From positions 1 through 32,705 of the forward strand of contig JAZRZR010000026.1 in NCBI GenBank assembly GCA_045601525.1: a stretch of 32,705 nucleotides of DNA, read 5' to 3'. The notes under the pieces are model-generated. The model worked only from the letters and a program-made list of their open reading frames with translations, made no database searches and had not been told where the DNA came from. Source of the stretch: SIG565 sp045601525. GTDB taxonomy: Bacteria > Bacillota > Clostridia > Oscillospirales > Acutalibacteraceae. The position numbers were made by a program, and so were the translations under genes. Position 1 is the stretch's first letter, and the number at the start of each line of letters is the position of its first letter. Positions 21,551 to 30,400 of the stretch are shown piece after piece.

Positions 21551-22646
21551 AATAGAGTTTTACATCTATCCAAAGGTTTTCGTAGTAGTTACGAATTGCG
21601 GGGTCGATGTCGTGAAAGTATTGAGTTTTTGGCAATGTTGCCTCATCGGGATAGAGAATTTCGTTTTGGTAGTAACAATAATCCTCGTTTTCAACAACTG
21701 CTGTGTGCGGGGAGGCATAGCCGATATATTCAGCATTTGCGAGCGCAATATCAGGCTCTAAAAGAAAATCAATAAACATAATTGCAGCATCATAATTTTT
21801 TGAGTTTTTGGGGATACAAATAGAATCTACAAAAATGTTTGTACCTTCTTTAGGATAAACAAAAGCAAGGTCTTGATTATTTTCATACATTGTCAAATAG
21901 TCACCCGCATAATAGGGAGCAATACCCGCCTCGCCGGTTTCCATTTTGCCGTAAACCTCATCCATAACATAAGATTGAAGGTATTTCTTTTGGTTAATTA
22001 AGAGTTGTGCTGCCTCATCCCATTGAGATTTTACCGTAGTGTTAAGGTCATATCCCAACATAAATTGTGCGATTGCAAATGCATCACGGGGATTGTTAAA
22101 CATAAGGGTTTGGTCTTTGTACTTTTCATCCCATAAAGCGTACCACGAATCAATTTCATCGGTTATGATTTTGGTGTTATAGATAAGACCTACAAGACCT
22201 ACATTAAAGGGGACAGAATATTTATTCTCAGGGTCGAAATATAAATTTTTGTATTTTTCATCAATGTAGTGGTAGTTTTTTAGTGATGAAGTATCAATTT
22301 CTGCTAACATATCCTCTTTAATAAGTCGTTGTATCATATAATCGGACGGAATAATGATATCATATGAAACACCGCCGTTTTTAAGCTGAGAATACATAGT
22401 TTCATTACTGTCAAAGGTCGAATAATTGACCTTAATACCCGTAAGGCGTTCAAATTCCTTTATTGTGTTGATTGAATCATCGCTGCCATCGGATATATAT
22501 TCGCCCCAGTTATAAACATTAAGAACTGTTTTTTGGAGTTCACCGTTATAATTGCCATCTAAATTTAACTCACCATATTCGTAGCCGCAAGAAGAAAAGA
22601 AAAGACACAAAACGATAGAAAGGATTATGCAAAGAGTTTTTTTCAT
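21549..22646 (-). CDS. potD: Spermidine/putrescine ABC transporter substrate-binding lipoprotein
   Basis: A 365-residue extracytoplasmic lipoprotein that captures polyamines for the PotABC transporter. The N terminus is a lipoprotein signal (MKKTLCIILSIVLCLFFSSC) with the lipidated cysteine at residue 20. The mature part starts with VLNVYNWGEYISDGS, the typical PotD/PotF first strand, and goes on with YDIIIPSDYMIQRL, PFNVGLVGLIYN and GEAGIAPYYAGDY, all in the family order. Which polyamine is bound cannot be read with certainty. Its ATG overlaps the potC stop (ATGA), so it is the last gene of a tightly coupled potABCD operon read on the minus strand. Confidence 0.95.
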   Translation of the reverse strand: MKKTLCIILSIVLCLFFSSCGYEYGELNLDGNYNGELQKTVLNVYNWGEYISDGSDDSINTIKEFERLTGIKVNYSTFDSNETMYSQLKNGGVSYDIIIPSDYMIQRLIKEDMLAEIDTSSLKNYHYIDEKYKNLYFDPENKYSVPFNVGLVGLIYNTKIITDEIDSWYALWDEKYKDQTLMFNNPRDAFAIAQFMLGYDLNTTVKSQWDEAAQLLINQKKYLQSYVMDEVYGKMETGEAGIAPYYAGDYLTMYENNQDLAFVYPKEGTNIFVDSICIPKNSKNYDAAIMFIDFLLEPDIALANAEYIGYASPHTAVVENEDYCYYQNEILYPDEATLPKTQYFHDIDPAIRNYYENLWIDVKLY

Positions 22647-23446
22647 TGTGCTTTTACCACCTTTCCTTCGTTTTTGTTTTGCAACATATTGTAAAGGATA
22701 AGCAATACAAATACAGTTACAAAAATGATTGTAGAAAGGGCATAAGCATCAGGAGTTACGGTCTTCTTAGTCATATTGTAAATAACAATAGGCAAGGTTT
22801 GATAGTGGCCGCAGGTGAAATAACTAATTACAAAGTCATCAAGAGAAAGGGTAAACGCCATTATAAAACCACTGAAGACACCTGAAGCGATTGATGGTAA
22901 AACAGCCTTGAAAAATGCGAGCCAAGGTGTACAACCTAAATCAAGTGCGGCTTCGGATAAATGCTTATCGGTTTGTTTAAGTTTTGGAATAACCGATAAA
23001 ATTACATAAGGTAAATTAAAGGTGATGTGTGCAATCAAAACTGTAAAGAAACCAAGAGATTCATTAAGACCAATAAACTTACCTATAAAAACAAATAAAA
23101 GCATCAGGGAAATACCAGTAACAATATCGGCATTCATCATGGGAATATCGGTCACAGTCATTACAGCACTTCTAACGAGTTTGTTTTTTAGTGCGGTTAT
23201 GCCAACGGCCGCTGCGGTGCCGATTACTGTTGAAAACACTGCCGAAAGTAGTGCTATAACAATTGTGTGCTGTAGTGCATTAAGCATCGTGTCGTTATGA
23301 ACGAGTTCCTTATACCAATCAAACGAAAAGCTTTCGAAAACCCATACACTTTCGGCACTGTTGAATGAAAACACAATCATTACGAGTATCGGCGCATATA
23401 AAAACAGTAAAATTAAAGCGATATACAAACGAGAAAGGAGTTTCAT
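22643..23446 (-). CDS. potC: Spermidine/putrescine ABC transporter permease PotC
   Basis: A 267-residue inner membrane permease with six predicted membrane helices; it forms the channel with PotB. The cytoplasmic EAA loop that docks on the ATPase is visible as LSEAALDLGCTPWLAFFKAV, followed by LPSIASG. The N-terminal YIALILLFLYAPILVMIVFS and the segment SLDDFVISYFTCG are typical of PotC. It overlaps potB upstream and potD downstream by four bases each (ATGA), indicating strict co-translation and equal dosage. Confidence 0.95.
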   Translation of the reverse strand: MKLLSRLYIALILLFLYAPILVMIVFSFNSAESVWVFESFSFDWYKELVHNDTMLNALQHTIVIALLSAVFSTVIGTAAAVGITALKNKLVRSAVMTVTDIPMMNADIVTGISLMLLFVFIGKFIGLNESLGFFTVLIAHITFNLPYVILSVIPKLKQTDKHLSEAALDLGCTPWLAFFKAVLPSIASGVFSGFIMAFTLSLDDFVISYFTCGHYQTLPIVIYNMTKKTVTPDAYALSTIIFVTVFVLLILYNMLQNKNEGKVVKAQ

Positions 23447-24270
23447 ATAAGCACGCCTCCTTCATCGTCGTTATCAGTAAATCGGTTCATAATAAGCATA
23501 CAAACCAAAATCATAACTGTAAGAATAAGGGAAAGGGTAGAGGCAACATTGTAATGGTCTGGACCTAGATTGAACAAATATTCAATCGCATCACCGATAA
23601 GCATTGTTTTGTTACCGCCCAATTTTTGAGAAATGTAAAATGTACTAACTGATGGCACAAACACCATAGTTACACCCGAAATTATTCCGGGAACAGTGAG
23701 TGGGAAGATAACCTTTTTTAACTGAGAAAAGCCATTTGAACCAAGGTCTTGGGAGGCTTCAAGGAGAGACTTATCAATTTTAGCCATAGCAGTATAGATT
23801 GGCAAAACCATATAGGGCAAAAAGTCATATACCATACCTAAAATGATGGCCCCGGGGGTGTTAATTAGCTTTAACGGTCCAATGCCGAGTTTTCCTAAAA
23901 AGGTATTTATAATACCTGTGTTTGCCAATATTGAAATCCAAGAGTATGTTCTGATAAGAAAGTTCATCCACATTGGGAAAATAACAATCATCAAAATCAT
24001 CTTTTGAGAATTGACCTTTAGTTTTGACATACAAAACGCCAACGGATATGCCAAAATAAAGGTTATGATTGTGGCAGCAAAGGCATACAAAATCGAAAGG
24101 CCAAAAGCCTTTTTATATTTGCCAATATTTGCGAGATTAGCGAGAGTAAATACACCTGAGGCGTCAGTAAAAGTATAATAAATCATCATAAATAAAGGTA
24201 TTATGATGAATATTGCCGCCCAGACAAGATAAGGTGCAGTAATCAATTTATGTCCAAGCGATTTTTTCAC
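23443..24270 (-). CDS. potB: Spermidine/putrescine ABC transporter permease PotB
   Basis: A 275-residue membrane permease with six predicted helices, partner of PotC. The EAA loop reads SLLEASQDLGSNGFSQLKKV, followed by FPLTVPGI. The start is GTG 24270 (on the minus strand GTGA overlaps the potA stop), beginning MKKSLGHKLITAPYLVWAAI. No alternative start has better support. It is the second gene of the pot operon. Confidence 0.94.
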   Translation of the reverse strand: MKKSLGHKLITAPYLVWAAIFIIIPLFMMIYYTFTDASGVFTLANLANIGKYKKAFGLSILYAFAATIITFILAYPLAFCMSKLKVNSQKMILMIVIFPMWMNFLIRTYSWISILANTGIINTFLGKLGIGPLKLINTPGAIILGMVYDFLPYMVLPIYTAMAKIDKSLLEASQDLGSNGFSQLKKVIFPLTVPGIISGVTMVFVPSVSTFYISQKLGGNKTMLIGDAIEYLFNLGPDHYNVASTLSLILTVMILVCMLIMNRFTDNDDEGGVLI

Positions 24271-25385
24271 TCTTCTACCTCCTCATTAACTGACAGGTCA
24301 TCAAGCTCATCACTGTAGGAACTATAATCACCGTATTTGCCTGAATATTCACTCTTTTTCATGATGTGAATTGCATCGGGCTCAATAAATAGACCAACCT
24401 TTTCATCTACAAAGTGTTCATCGGTTGTTTGAATCATCCACTTAAAGCCCCCGATATCAACAATGATTTCGTAATGTACGCCGATAAAGGTTACCGAGGT
24501 AACAATACCCTCAAGCATGCCCTCGTTTACGGGAACAATGTCAACATCCTCGGGACGCACAACAACATCAACTGCCTCACCTTCGGCAAAACCGCTATCA
24601 AGACATTCAAATGTTTTGCCTGAAAATTCGGCTAAATAGTCTTTTTTCATAACACCATCAAGTATGTTTGATTCGCCGATAAAATCGGCAACGAAGGCGT
24701 TTAGAGGCTCGTTATATATATCTTTAGGAGTACCAATTTGTTGAATTTTTCCTTGGTCCATAACAACGACTCTATCAGACATAGCAAGTGCTTCTTCTTG
24801 GTCATGGGTAACAAATACAAAGGTGATTTCAAGTTGTTCTTGTATCTTTTTAAGTTCGGATTGCATATCCTTGCGAAGTTTCAAATCAAGAGCGGCCAAA
24901 GGCTCATCAAGCAATAAAACTTTAGGCCTGTTTGCAATAGCACGGGCAATTGCAACACGCTGTTGTTGACCGCCTGAAAGGGTATGTATTTTGCGCTTTT
25001 CAAAACCTGATAAATTAACCAAATTAAGCATTTCTTTAACAATGCTGTCGATTTCATTATTGGGTAATTTTTTAACACGCAAACCAAATGCAATGTTTTC
25101 ATAAACATTCAAATGGGGGAAAAGTGCATAACGTTGAAAAATGGTGTTAACCTGCCTTTTGTGAGGAGGTACACCATTTATTTTATTGCCGTCAAAATAC
25201 ACTTCGCCACATTCAGGCTCAATAAAACCTGCAATAATACGAAGGGTAGTGGTTTTGCCACAACCCGACGGACCTAAAAGGGTTATAAATTCCTTATCTT
25301 TAATTTGGAGTGATAAATTATCAAGGACGATTTCGCCATCAAAGGCAACCGATGTGTTTTTTAGTTCAACAATATTTTTTTCCAA
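24267..25385 (-). CDS. potA: Spermidine/putrescine ABC transporter ATP-binding protein PotA
   Basis: A 372-residue ATPase that powers polyamine uptake. It shows Walker A GPSGCGKTTT, Q-loop FQRYALFPHL, signature LSGGQQQRVAIARA, Walker B VLLLDEPLAALD and switch VFVTHDQEEAL. The C-terminal third (from about residue 240) is a TOBE regulatory domain (VVRPEDVDI), and the last 25 residues are acidic and Tyr/Ser-rich. The start is TTG 25385, set by the strong site GGGGGATG (complement of 25391-25399). It is the first gene of potABCD, with a predicted promoter 40-68 bases upstream on the same strand. Confidence 0.95.
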   Translation of the reverse strand: MEKNIVELKNTSVAFDGEIVLDNLSLQIKDKEFITLLGPSGCGKTTTLRIIAGFIEPECGEVYFDGNKINGVPPHKRQVNTIFQRYALFPHLNVYENIAFGLRVKKLPNNEIDSIVKEMLNLVNLSGFEKRKIHTLSGGQQQRVAIARAIANRPKVLLLDEPLAALDLKLRKDMQSELKKIQEQLEITFVFVTHDQEEALAMSDRVVVMDQGKIQQIGTPKDIYNEPLNAFVADFIGESNILDGVMKKDYLAEFSGKTFECLDSGFAEGEAVDVVVRPEDVDIVPVNEGMLEGIVTSVTFIGVHYEIIVDIGGFKWMIQTTDEHFVDEKVGLFIEPDAIHIMKKSEYSGKYGDYSSYSDELDDLSVNEEVEE

Positions 25386-25424
25386 TTATACATCCCCCTA
25401 AAATATTAAAACATTATTGATATA

Positions 25425-25453
25425 AATATAGAACAAAAACGGCAAAAAATCAA
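25425..25453 (-). promoter_or_regulatory. Predicted promoter of potABCD
   Basis: On the minus strand TTGATT (complement of 25448-25453), 17 bases, TATATT (complement of 25425-25430). The potA RBS and TTG start follow about 30-40 bases downstream. Confidence 0.6.
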
Positions 25454-25454
25454 T

Positions 25455-25570
25455 ACTTTTTTTGTAATTTTACGATTTTTTTAGACATTTTTCGGCAAAT
25501 GTTTTATAAGCCTCTTTTTTTCTCGTTTTTCCTTTCAAATTCTCGTTTTTTCTCATTTTTCGCCATTTTA
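25455..25570. other. T-rich region with helically phased T-tracts between divergent promoters
   Basis: Between the pot (-) and ruv (+) promoters lie runs of 4-7 T centred near 25460, 25469, 25479, 25490, 25503, 25517, 25528, 25548, 25558 and 25567, mostly about 10 bases apart. The 10-mer TCTCGTTTTT occurs twice (25521 and 25541), followed by TCTCATTTTT at 25551. Phased A/T tracts bend DNA. No open reading frame or RNA hairpin is evident. Confidence 0.5.
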
Positions 25571-25600
25571 GAAAAAAATGTAAAATGTTGCTTAAAATTC

Positions 25601-25629
25601 TTGCTCTAATAGTTTAATTGTGCTATAAT
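25601..25629 (+). promoter_or_regulatory. Predicted promoter of the ruvCAB operon
   Basis: TTGCTC at 25601-25606, 17 bases, TATAAT at 25624-25629 with an extended TG (TGCTATAAT). The ruvC RBS GGGGTGGTG is at 25646-25654. No GAAC-N4-GTTC SOS box is visible. Confidence 0.7.
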
Positions 25630-25660
25630 ATATTAAATATATTATGGGGTGGTGTTTTCT

Positions 25661-26167
25661 TTGGTCGTTTTGGGGATTGACCCAGGCTATGCAATAGTTG
25701 GATATGGCGTAATATCTTTTGATAATGTTCGTTTTAAGCCGATAGAATATGGCGCAATAACCACACAAGCGAAAACACCTTTTACTGACCGTCTTGAAAA
25801 AATTTTTAACGGCGTTGATAAGATAATCAAGACATATAAACCTGATGCATTAGCTATTGAGAAATTATTTTTCAACACCAACACCACAACTGCCATTGAT
25901 GTTGCTCAGGCAAGAGGAGTAATATTGTTGGCGGCCCAACTTAACGGTGTGCCGGTATATGAATATACGCCATTGCAAGTAAAGCAAGCGGTAACCGGTT
26001 ATGGCCGAGCACAAAAAAATCAGGTTATGGAAATGATAAAAAGCATTTTGTATTTGGCTGAAATTCCAAAACCTGATGACACTGCCGATGCATTAGGTAT
26101 GGCCGTTTGTCACGCTCATTATGCGGCATCAAGCTACGGAAGATTAAAATTGGAGGGCAAGATATGA
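25661..26167 (+). CDS. ruvC: Holliday junction resolvase RuvC
   Basis: RuvC is the endonuclease that cuts Holliday junctions moved by RuvAB. This 168-residue protein has the RNase H-like catalytic acids in place: D7 in VVLGIDPGYA, the glutamate in LAIEKLFF, and the aspartates in PKPDDTADALGMA near residue 140. The length is normal. TTG 25661 is selected because GGGGTGGTG at 25646-25654 is the RBS; a GTG at 25649 lies inside that site. The stop overlaps the ruvA ATG (ATGA). Confidence 0.96.
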   Translation: MVVLGIDPGYAIVGYGVISFDNVRFKPIEYGAITTQAKTPFTDRLEKIFNGVDKIIKTYKPDALAIEKLFFNTNTTTAIDVAQARGVILLAAQLNGVPVYEYTPLQVKQAVTGYGRAQKNQVMEMIKSILYLAEIPKPDDTADALGMAVCHAHYAASSYGRLKLEGKI

Positions 26168-26766
26168 TTGCTACGCTCAGAGGAAAACTCACTTACACGG
26201 ATAAAGAATATATCGTTGTTGAATGCGGCGGAGTTGGTTTTAAGTGTGCGATAAGCCTTAACACCTTATCAACCTTGCCGTCGGTTGATAACGAAGTTTT
26301 TGTTTACACATATATGTCGGTTAAAGAAGATGCAATTGATTTGTTCGGTTTTTCAAGTAGCGATGAGCTTGAATGTTTTAAGCTTTTGATAAATGTTTCG
26401 GGCGTTGGTCCAAAAATGTGTATTTCATTACTCTCTGAGTTTAAGCCCGACCGTTTATTGTTATCAATTGCAAGCGGTGATTATAAATCACTAACGGCCG
26501 CTTCGGGCGTTGGTCCAAAACTCGCTCAAAGAATTATTTTAGAACTTAAGGATAAGGTTGGTGCAATTCCCACCACCGAAAACATTGATGTTAGTTCTGT
26601 TTCGGCGGTTGGCAGTGTATCTAACACAAAAGAGGCGGTTTCCGCCCTCGTGGCTCTTGGATTTACACAAAGCGATGCGGCTTCGGCGGTTTCCCGTCTT
26701 GATGCTTCGCTATCCACCGAAGAGCTTATTAAGGCAGCTCTTAAAAATCTATCAAGGCAGGTGTAA
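26164..26766 (+). CDS. ruvA: Holliday junction branch migration protein RuvA
   Basis: RuvA forms tetramers that hold the four-way junction and load RuvB. This 200-residue protein has the N-terminal OB domain (MIATLRGKLTYTDKEYIVVE), two helix-hairpin-helix motifs (VSGVGPKMC and ASGVGPKLAQRI) and a C-terminal domain III for RuvB contact (AVSALVALGFTQSDAASAV). ATG 26164 overlaps the ruvC stop; an upstream ATG at 26107 is inside ruvC and lacks an RBS. It is four bases from ruvB. Confidence 0.97.
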   Translation: MIATLRGKLTYTDKEYIVVECGGVGFKCAISLNTLSTLPSVDNEVFVYTYMSVKEDAIDLFGFSSSDELECFKLLINVSGVGPKMCISLLSEFKPDRLLLSIASGDYKSLTAASGVGPKLAQRIILELKDKVGAIPTTENIDVSSVSAVGSVSNTKEAVSALVALGFTQSDAASAVSRLDASLSTEELIKAALKNLSRQV

Positions 26767-26769
26767 AAA

Positions 26770-27801
26770 ATGCAGGAAATGGATTTTGAAAATCGTATTG
26801 TTGCTCCTGAATATACAGGTGATGATGTTGATACTGAAATATCTCTAAGACCGAAAACCCTTGATGAGTATATTGGACAGGATAAAGCAAAAGAAAACCT
26901 TTCAATTTATATTAAGGCCGCCAAGATGCGCAACGAGGCTTTAGACCATGTTTTATTATATGGCCCTCCCGGTCTTGGTAAAACAACTCTTTCGGGCATT
27001 ATTGCTCGTGAGATGGGTGTTAATTGCCGCATAACCTCAGGCCCTGCTATTGAAAAACAGGGTGATTTGGTGGCTATACTCACTAATCTTAACGAGGGCG
27101 ATGTTTTATTTATTGATGAAATTCATCGCCTATCGCGCAGTGTTGAGGAAATTTTATATCCTGCTATGGAGGACTTTTCGGTTGATATTATTATTGGCAA
27201 GGGTCCTGCAGCTCGCTCTATAAGACTTGATTTGCCGCACTTTACATTAGTTGGCGCCACAACCCGTTCGGGTCAGTTAACTGCACCCTTAAGAGATAGG
27301 TTTGGTGTACTTTTAAGGCTTGAACTTTATACTCCCGAACAACTCGCTCAAATTATTAAGCGTTCGGCAAGTATTTTTGATATTCCGATTGATGAGGACG
27401 GAGCACTCGAAATTGCTTCACGCTCTCGTGGCACTCCTCGTATTGCCAATAGATTGCTAAAAAGGGTGAGAGATATTGCCCAAATCAAATACGATGGCGT
27501 TATTACCGAGGAGGCTACAAGAGATGCTCTCGCAAGGTTTGAGATTGATGAGTTGGGTCTTGATGATTTTGATCGTAGAATGCTTTCCACAATCATCAAT
27601 AATTATTCGGGTGGACCCGTAGGTCTTGAAACCTTGGCGGCTGCCCTTGGTGAAGAAAGCATTACTATTGAGGATGTTTATGAGCCTTATTTAATGCAAA
27701 TCGGATTTTTAACTCGAACAACACGAGGAAGATGTGTAACGAGATTGGCATACGAGCATTTAGGCATAAAGCCAAACAATTTGCAACAAGAAATTTTGTA
27801 A
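26770..27801 (+). CDS. ruvB: Holliday junction branch migration helicase RuvB
   Basis: RuvB is the AAA+ motor that pumps DNA through the RuvA-bound junction. The 343-residue protein shows Walker A GPPGLGKTTL, Walker B LFIDEIHRLS, sensor 1 GATTRSGQL, arginine finger region APLRDRFG and the C-terminal winged helix (YSGGPVGLETLAAAL). ATG 26770 follows AAGGCAGG at 26754-26761; a second ATG nine bases on (26779) is a possible alternative. It is the third gene of ruvCAB, with the methyltransferase gene beginning 10 bases later. Confidence 0.97.
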   Translation: MQEMDFENRIVAPEYTGDDVDTEISLRPKTLDEYIGQDKAKENLSIYIKAAKMRNEALDHVLLYGPPGLGKTTLSGIIAREMGVNCRITSGPAIEKQGDLVAILTNLNEGDVLFIDEIHRLSRSVEEILYPAMEDFSVDIIIGKGPAARSIRLDLPHFTLVGATTRSGQLTAPLRDRFGVLLRLELYTPEQLAQIIKRSASIFDIPIDEDGALEIASRSRGTPRIANRLLKRVRDIAQIKYDGVITEEATRDALARFEIDELGLDDFDRRMLSTIINNYSGGPVGLETLAAALGEESITIEDVYEPYLMQIGFLTRTTRGRCVTRLAYEHLGIKPNNLQQEIL

Positions 27802-27811
27802 GGAAAACGAT

Positions 27812-28687
27812 ATGCGCTTTGTAGAAGATTTTTTAGATTATGAGTTAATAGATGCAACCCAAGGCGAGCGATTAGAGCGTTGGGGAGATATTTTTCTTGT
27901 TCGACCCGACCCAACTGTTATGTGGAATACTGAAAAAACAAATCCTCTTTGGAATAATCCACACGCAGTTTACCACCGTTCGCAGTCTGGTGGAGGATAT
28001 TGGGAAACACTAAAAAAGGTTCCTGATGTGTGGAGTATAGCATATAATGGGCTTACATTTCGCCTAAAACCGATGGGCTTTAAGCATACCGGTCTTTTCC
28101 CCGAACAAGCGGTTAACTGGAAACTGGCCGAACAACTGATTAAATCGGCAAACCGTCCTATTAAAGTTTTGAATTTATTTGCTTATACCGGTGGTGCCAC
28201 CGTTGCTTGCTTAAAGGCTGGGGCTTCGGTTACCCATGTTGATGCTTCAAAAGGTATGGTGCAGTGGGCAAAAGAAAATGCTGCCGCATCAGGCCTTAAG
28301 GATGCAAATGTCAGATGGCTTGTTGATGATTGCTTAAAGTTTGTAAAGCGTGAAATCAGGAGAGGGAATAAATATGATGCCATAATTATGGACCCACCTT
28401 CTTATGGTCGTGGACCAAACGGCGAGGTTTGGAAACTCGAACAGCAAATAAGTGAGTTGCTTTCCGAAACAGGTAAACTTTTAAGTGATAATGCGCTCTT
28501 TTTCTTTTTGAATTCATATACCACCGGCATTTCGCCGACAATTCTTTCTTATCTTACCGAGTTATTTATTGCACAGGATAAAAAAGGTAAGGTCTTTACT
28601 GATGAAATCGGTATTAAAATTACCGATAAGCCGATTATATTACCTTGCGGCAATACAACTGTTTGGATTGGAGAAAATAATGGATAA
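27812..28687 (+). CDS. Class I SAM-dependent methyltransferase, RlmI/RlmK-like
   Basis: A 291-residue Rossmann-fold methyltransferase. The SAM-binding motif I is VLNLFAYTGGATVACLKAGA, the acidic loop is VTHVDASKGMV and motif IV is IMDPPSYGRG. The fold and motifs resemble 23S rRNA methyltransferases of the RlmI/RlmK group, but the PUA domain of RlmI is absent. In the region where a cysteine would be expected for an m5C enzyme the sequence reads FLNSYTTG, without Cys, so the chemistry may not be C5-cytosine methylation (inference). The substrate is thus unproven. RBS AAGGAAAA lies just before ATG 27812. It overlaps the ecfA1 start by eight bases. Confidence 0.85.
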   Translation: MRFVEDFLDYELIDATQGERLERWGDIFLVRPDPTVMWNTEKTNPLWNNPHAVYHRSQSGGGYWETLKKVPDVWSIAYNGLTFRLKPMGFKHTGLFPEQAVNWKLAEQLIKSANRPIKVLNLFAYTGGATVACLKAGASVTHVDASKGMVQWAKENAAASGLKDANVRWLVDDCLKFVKREIRRGNKYDAIIMDPPSYGRGPNGEVWKLEQQISELLSETGKLLSDNALFFFLNSYTTGISPTILSYLTELFIAQDKKGKVFTDEIGIKITDKPIILPCGNTTVWIGENNG

Positions 28688-29522
28688 CATCATTGAGGTT
28701 GAAAACTTAATATATGAGTATTCTCAAGATGATGATTGCACTTCGCAACTTGTAATTGATAATCTTTCTTTAAGCATTGAGAGAGGCTCTTTTACGGTAA
28801 TTCTCGGTCATAACGGTTCGGGAAAATCTACCCTTGCAAAACTTCTCAATGGTTTGTACAAGCCTACATCAGGCAGTATTTGTGTTGACGGTTTGTCCAC
28901 CACTGATGAAAACAACGAATTTGAAATCAAAAGGCGAGTGGGTCTTGTTTTTCAAAATCCGGATAACCAACTCGTTGCATCGGTAGTTGAAGATGATGTT
29001 GCCTTTGGTCCTGAAAATCTTGGAATTGAGCCATTAGAAATTCGCACTCGAGTTGATGAGGCCTTAAAAAGCGTTGGTATGTATGATTTTAAGGGCGATG
29101 CACCAAACAAGTTATCGGGCGGACAAAAACAGCGTGTTGCTATTGCAGGAATTATTGCAATGCAGCCCGAGTGTATTATTTTAGATGAACCTACAGCAAT
29201 GCTTGACCCTAAAGGTAGAACTGAGGTTATAGAAACAATTCATAGATTAAATAAAGAAAAGGGAATTACGATTATTCTTATAACTCACTTTATGAACGAA
29301 GCCGAGAATGCCGATAGAGTATTGGTTATGGGAGATGGTAACATAGTTGCCGATGGAACACCTAAAGAAATTTTTTCACAGGTTGAACTTCTAATAAATA
29401 ACGGCTTGTCGGTGCCGCAAACAACCGAGTTGTTGCATCAATTATCACTATGTGGTTTTAATGTCGATAAAAGCGTTATTACTGTCAAGGATACGGTTAA
29501 ACAAATTTTAGCCGAATTTTAA
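28680..29522 (+). CDS. ecfA1: ECF transporter energy-coupling ATPase EcfA1
   Basis: A 280-residue ABC ATPase of the energy-coupling module shared by many vitamin and cofactor S-components. It shows Walker A GHNGSGKSTLAKLL, Q-loop FQNPDNQ, signature LSGGQKQRVAIAG and Walker B CIILDEPTAMLD. The FQNPDNQ form is characteristic of EcfA1. ATG 28680 has GGAG six bases upstream and lies inside the end of the methyltransferase gene; an earlier in-frame ATG at 28569 is deep within it and lacks an RBS. It is followed after 14 bases by ecfA2. Confidence 0.95.
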   Translation: MDNIIEVENLIYEYSQDDDCTSQLVIDNLSLSIERGSFTVILGHNGSGKSTLAKLLNGLYKPTSGSICVDGLSTTDENNEFEIKRRVGLVFQNPDNQLVASVVEDDVAFGPENLGIEPLEIRTRVDEALKSVGMYDFKGDAPNKLSGGQKQRVAIAGIIAMQPECIILDEPTAMLDPKGRTEVIETIHRLNKEKGITIILITHFMNEAENADRVLVMGDGNIVADGTPKEIFSQVELLINNGLSVPQTTELLHQLSLCGFNVDKSVITVKDTVKQILAEF

Positions 29523-29536
29523 CGGAGGAAAATAAA

Positions 29537-30400
29537 TTGTCACTATTACGGGTTGAAAATTTAACATATACCTATAACCGTAATTCTGCCTTTTTTAAGG
29601 ATGCAATTAAGGATGTTACCTTTAATGCACAAAAAGGCGAGATTATCGGTATCATAGGTCATACGGGCTCTGGCAAGTCAACCCTTGTACAGCATCTTAA
29701 CGGTTTATTAAAGGCTGATTCGGGAACGGTTTTTCTAAACAATGTTGATATTTGGAACGAGCCGAAAAAGATTAAAAATGTTCGTTCAAGAGTCGGTCTT
29801 GTTTTCCAATATCCCGAGTATCAACTTTTTGATGAAACTGTTTATAAGGATATTGCTTTTGGTCCTATCAATATGGGGATTTCGGGCGATGAACTTGATA
29901 AAAGGGTAATGGAAGCGGCAAATGCCGTTGGGATTTCGGATGAATATTTGCAAAAATCTCCCTTTGAGTTGTCAGGTGGAGAAAAGCGCCGTGTTGCTAT
30001 TGCCGGCGTGTTAGCAATGAAACCCGAGGTTGTTGTTTTCGATGAACCGACTGCCGGTCTTGACCCCAAAGGTAGAGAAACTGTAATTGACATTATTAAA
30101 TCGTATCGCCAAAATAACAACGCAACCATTTTAATAGTTTCTCACTCGATGGAAGATATGGCACTTTTGGCCGACAAAATTCTTGTTATGAATTGCGGAC
30201 AAGCAGTTATGTTTGATACTCCTAAAGCCGTTTTTTCTAAAAAGGACGAGCTTGATAAATATGGTCTTGCGGTGCCGCTTGTAACTCAAGTAATTTATGG
30301 TCTTGCAAGTAGTGGAATTGATTTACCAAAGGATATAATCACTGTTGAAGAGGCCGTTAAAGCAATTACTTCTCTAAAAGGAGGTAATGCTTGTGATTAA
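29537..30400 (+). CDS. ecfA2: ECF transporter energy-coupling ATPase EcfA2
   Basis: The second ATPase (287 residues) of the ECF module; it pairs with EcfA1 to couple ATP hydrolysis to EcfT. It has Walker A GHTGSGKSTLVQHL, Q-loop FQYPEYQLF (the EcfA2 form), signature LSGGEKRRVAIAG and Walker B VVFDEPTAGLD. The start is TTG 29537 behind CGGAGG. The ecfT start lies inside its 3' end, so ATPase and membrane subunit are translationally coupled. Confidence 0.95.
   Translation: MSLLRVENLTYTYNRNSAFFKDAIKDVTFNAQKGEIIGIIGHTGSGKSTLVQHLNGLLKADSGTVFLNNVDIWNEPKKIKNVRSRVGLVFQYPEYQLFDETVYKDIAFGPINMGISGDELDKRVMEAANAVGISDEYLQKSPFELSGGEKRRVAIAGVLAMKPEVVVFDEPTAGLDPKGRETVIDIIKSYRQNNNATILIVSHSMEDMALLADKILVMNCGQAVMFDTPKAVFSKKDELDKYGLAVPLVTQVIYGLASSGIDLPKDIITVEEAVKAITSLKGGNACD

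Noticed and set aside
25501..25565. CRISPR-like repeat array from the TCTCGTTTTT repeats.
   Set aside because: Repeats are 10 bases, only two to three copies, T-rich, with no spacers of constant length and no cas genes.
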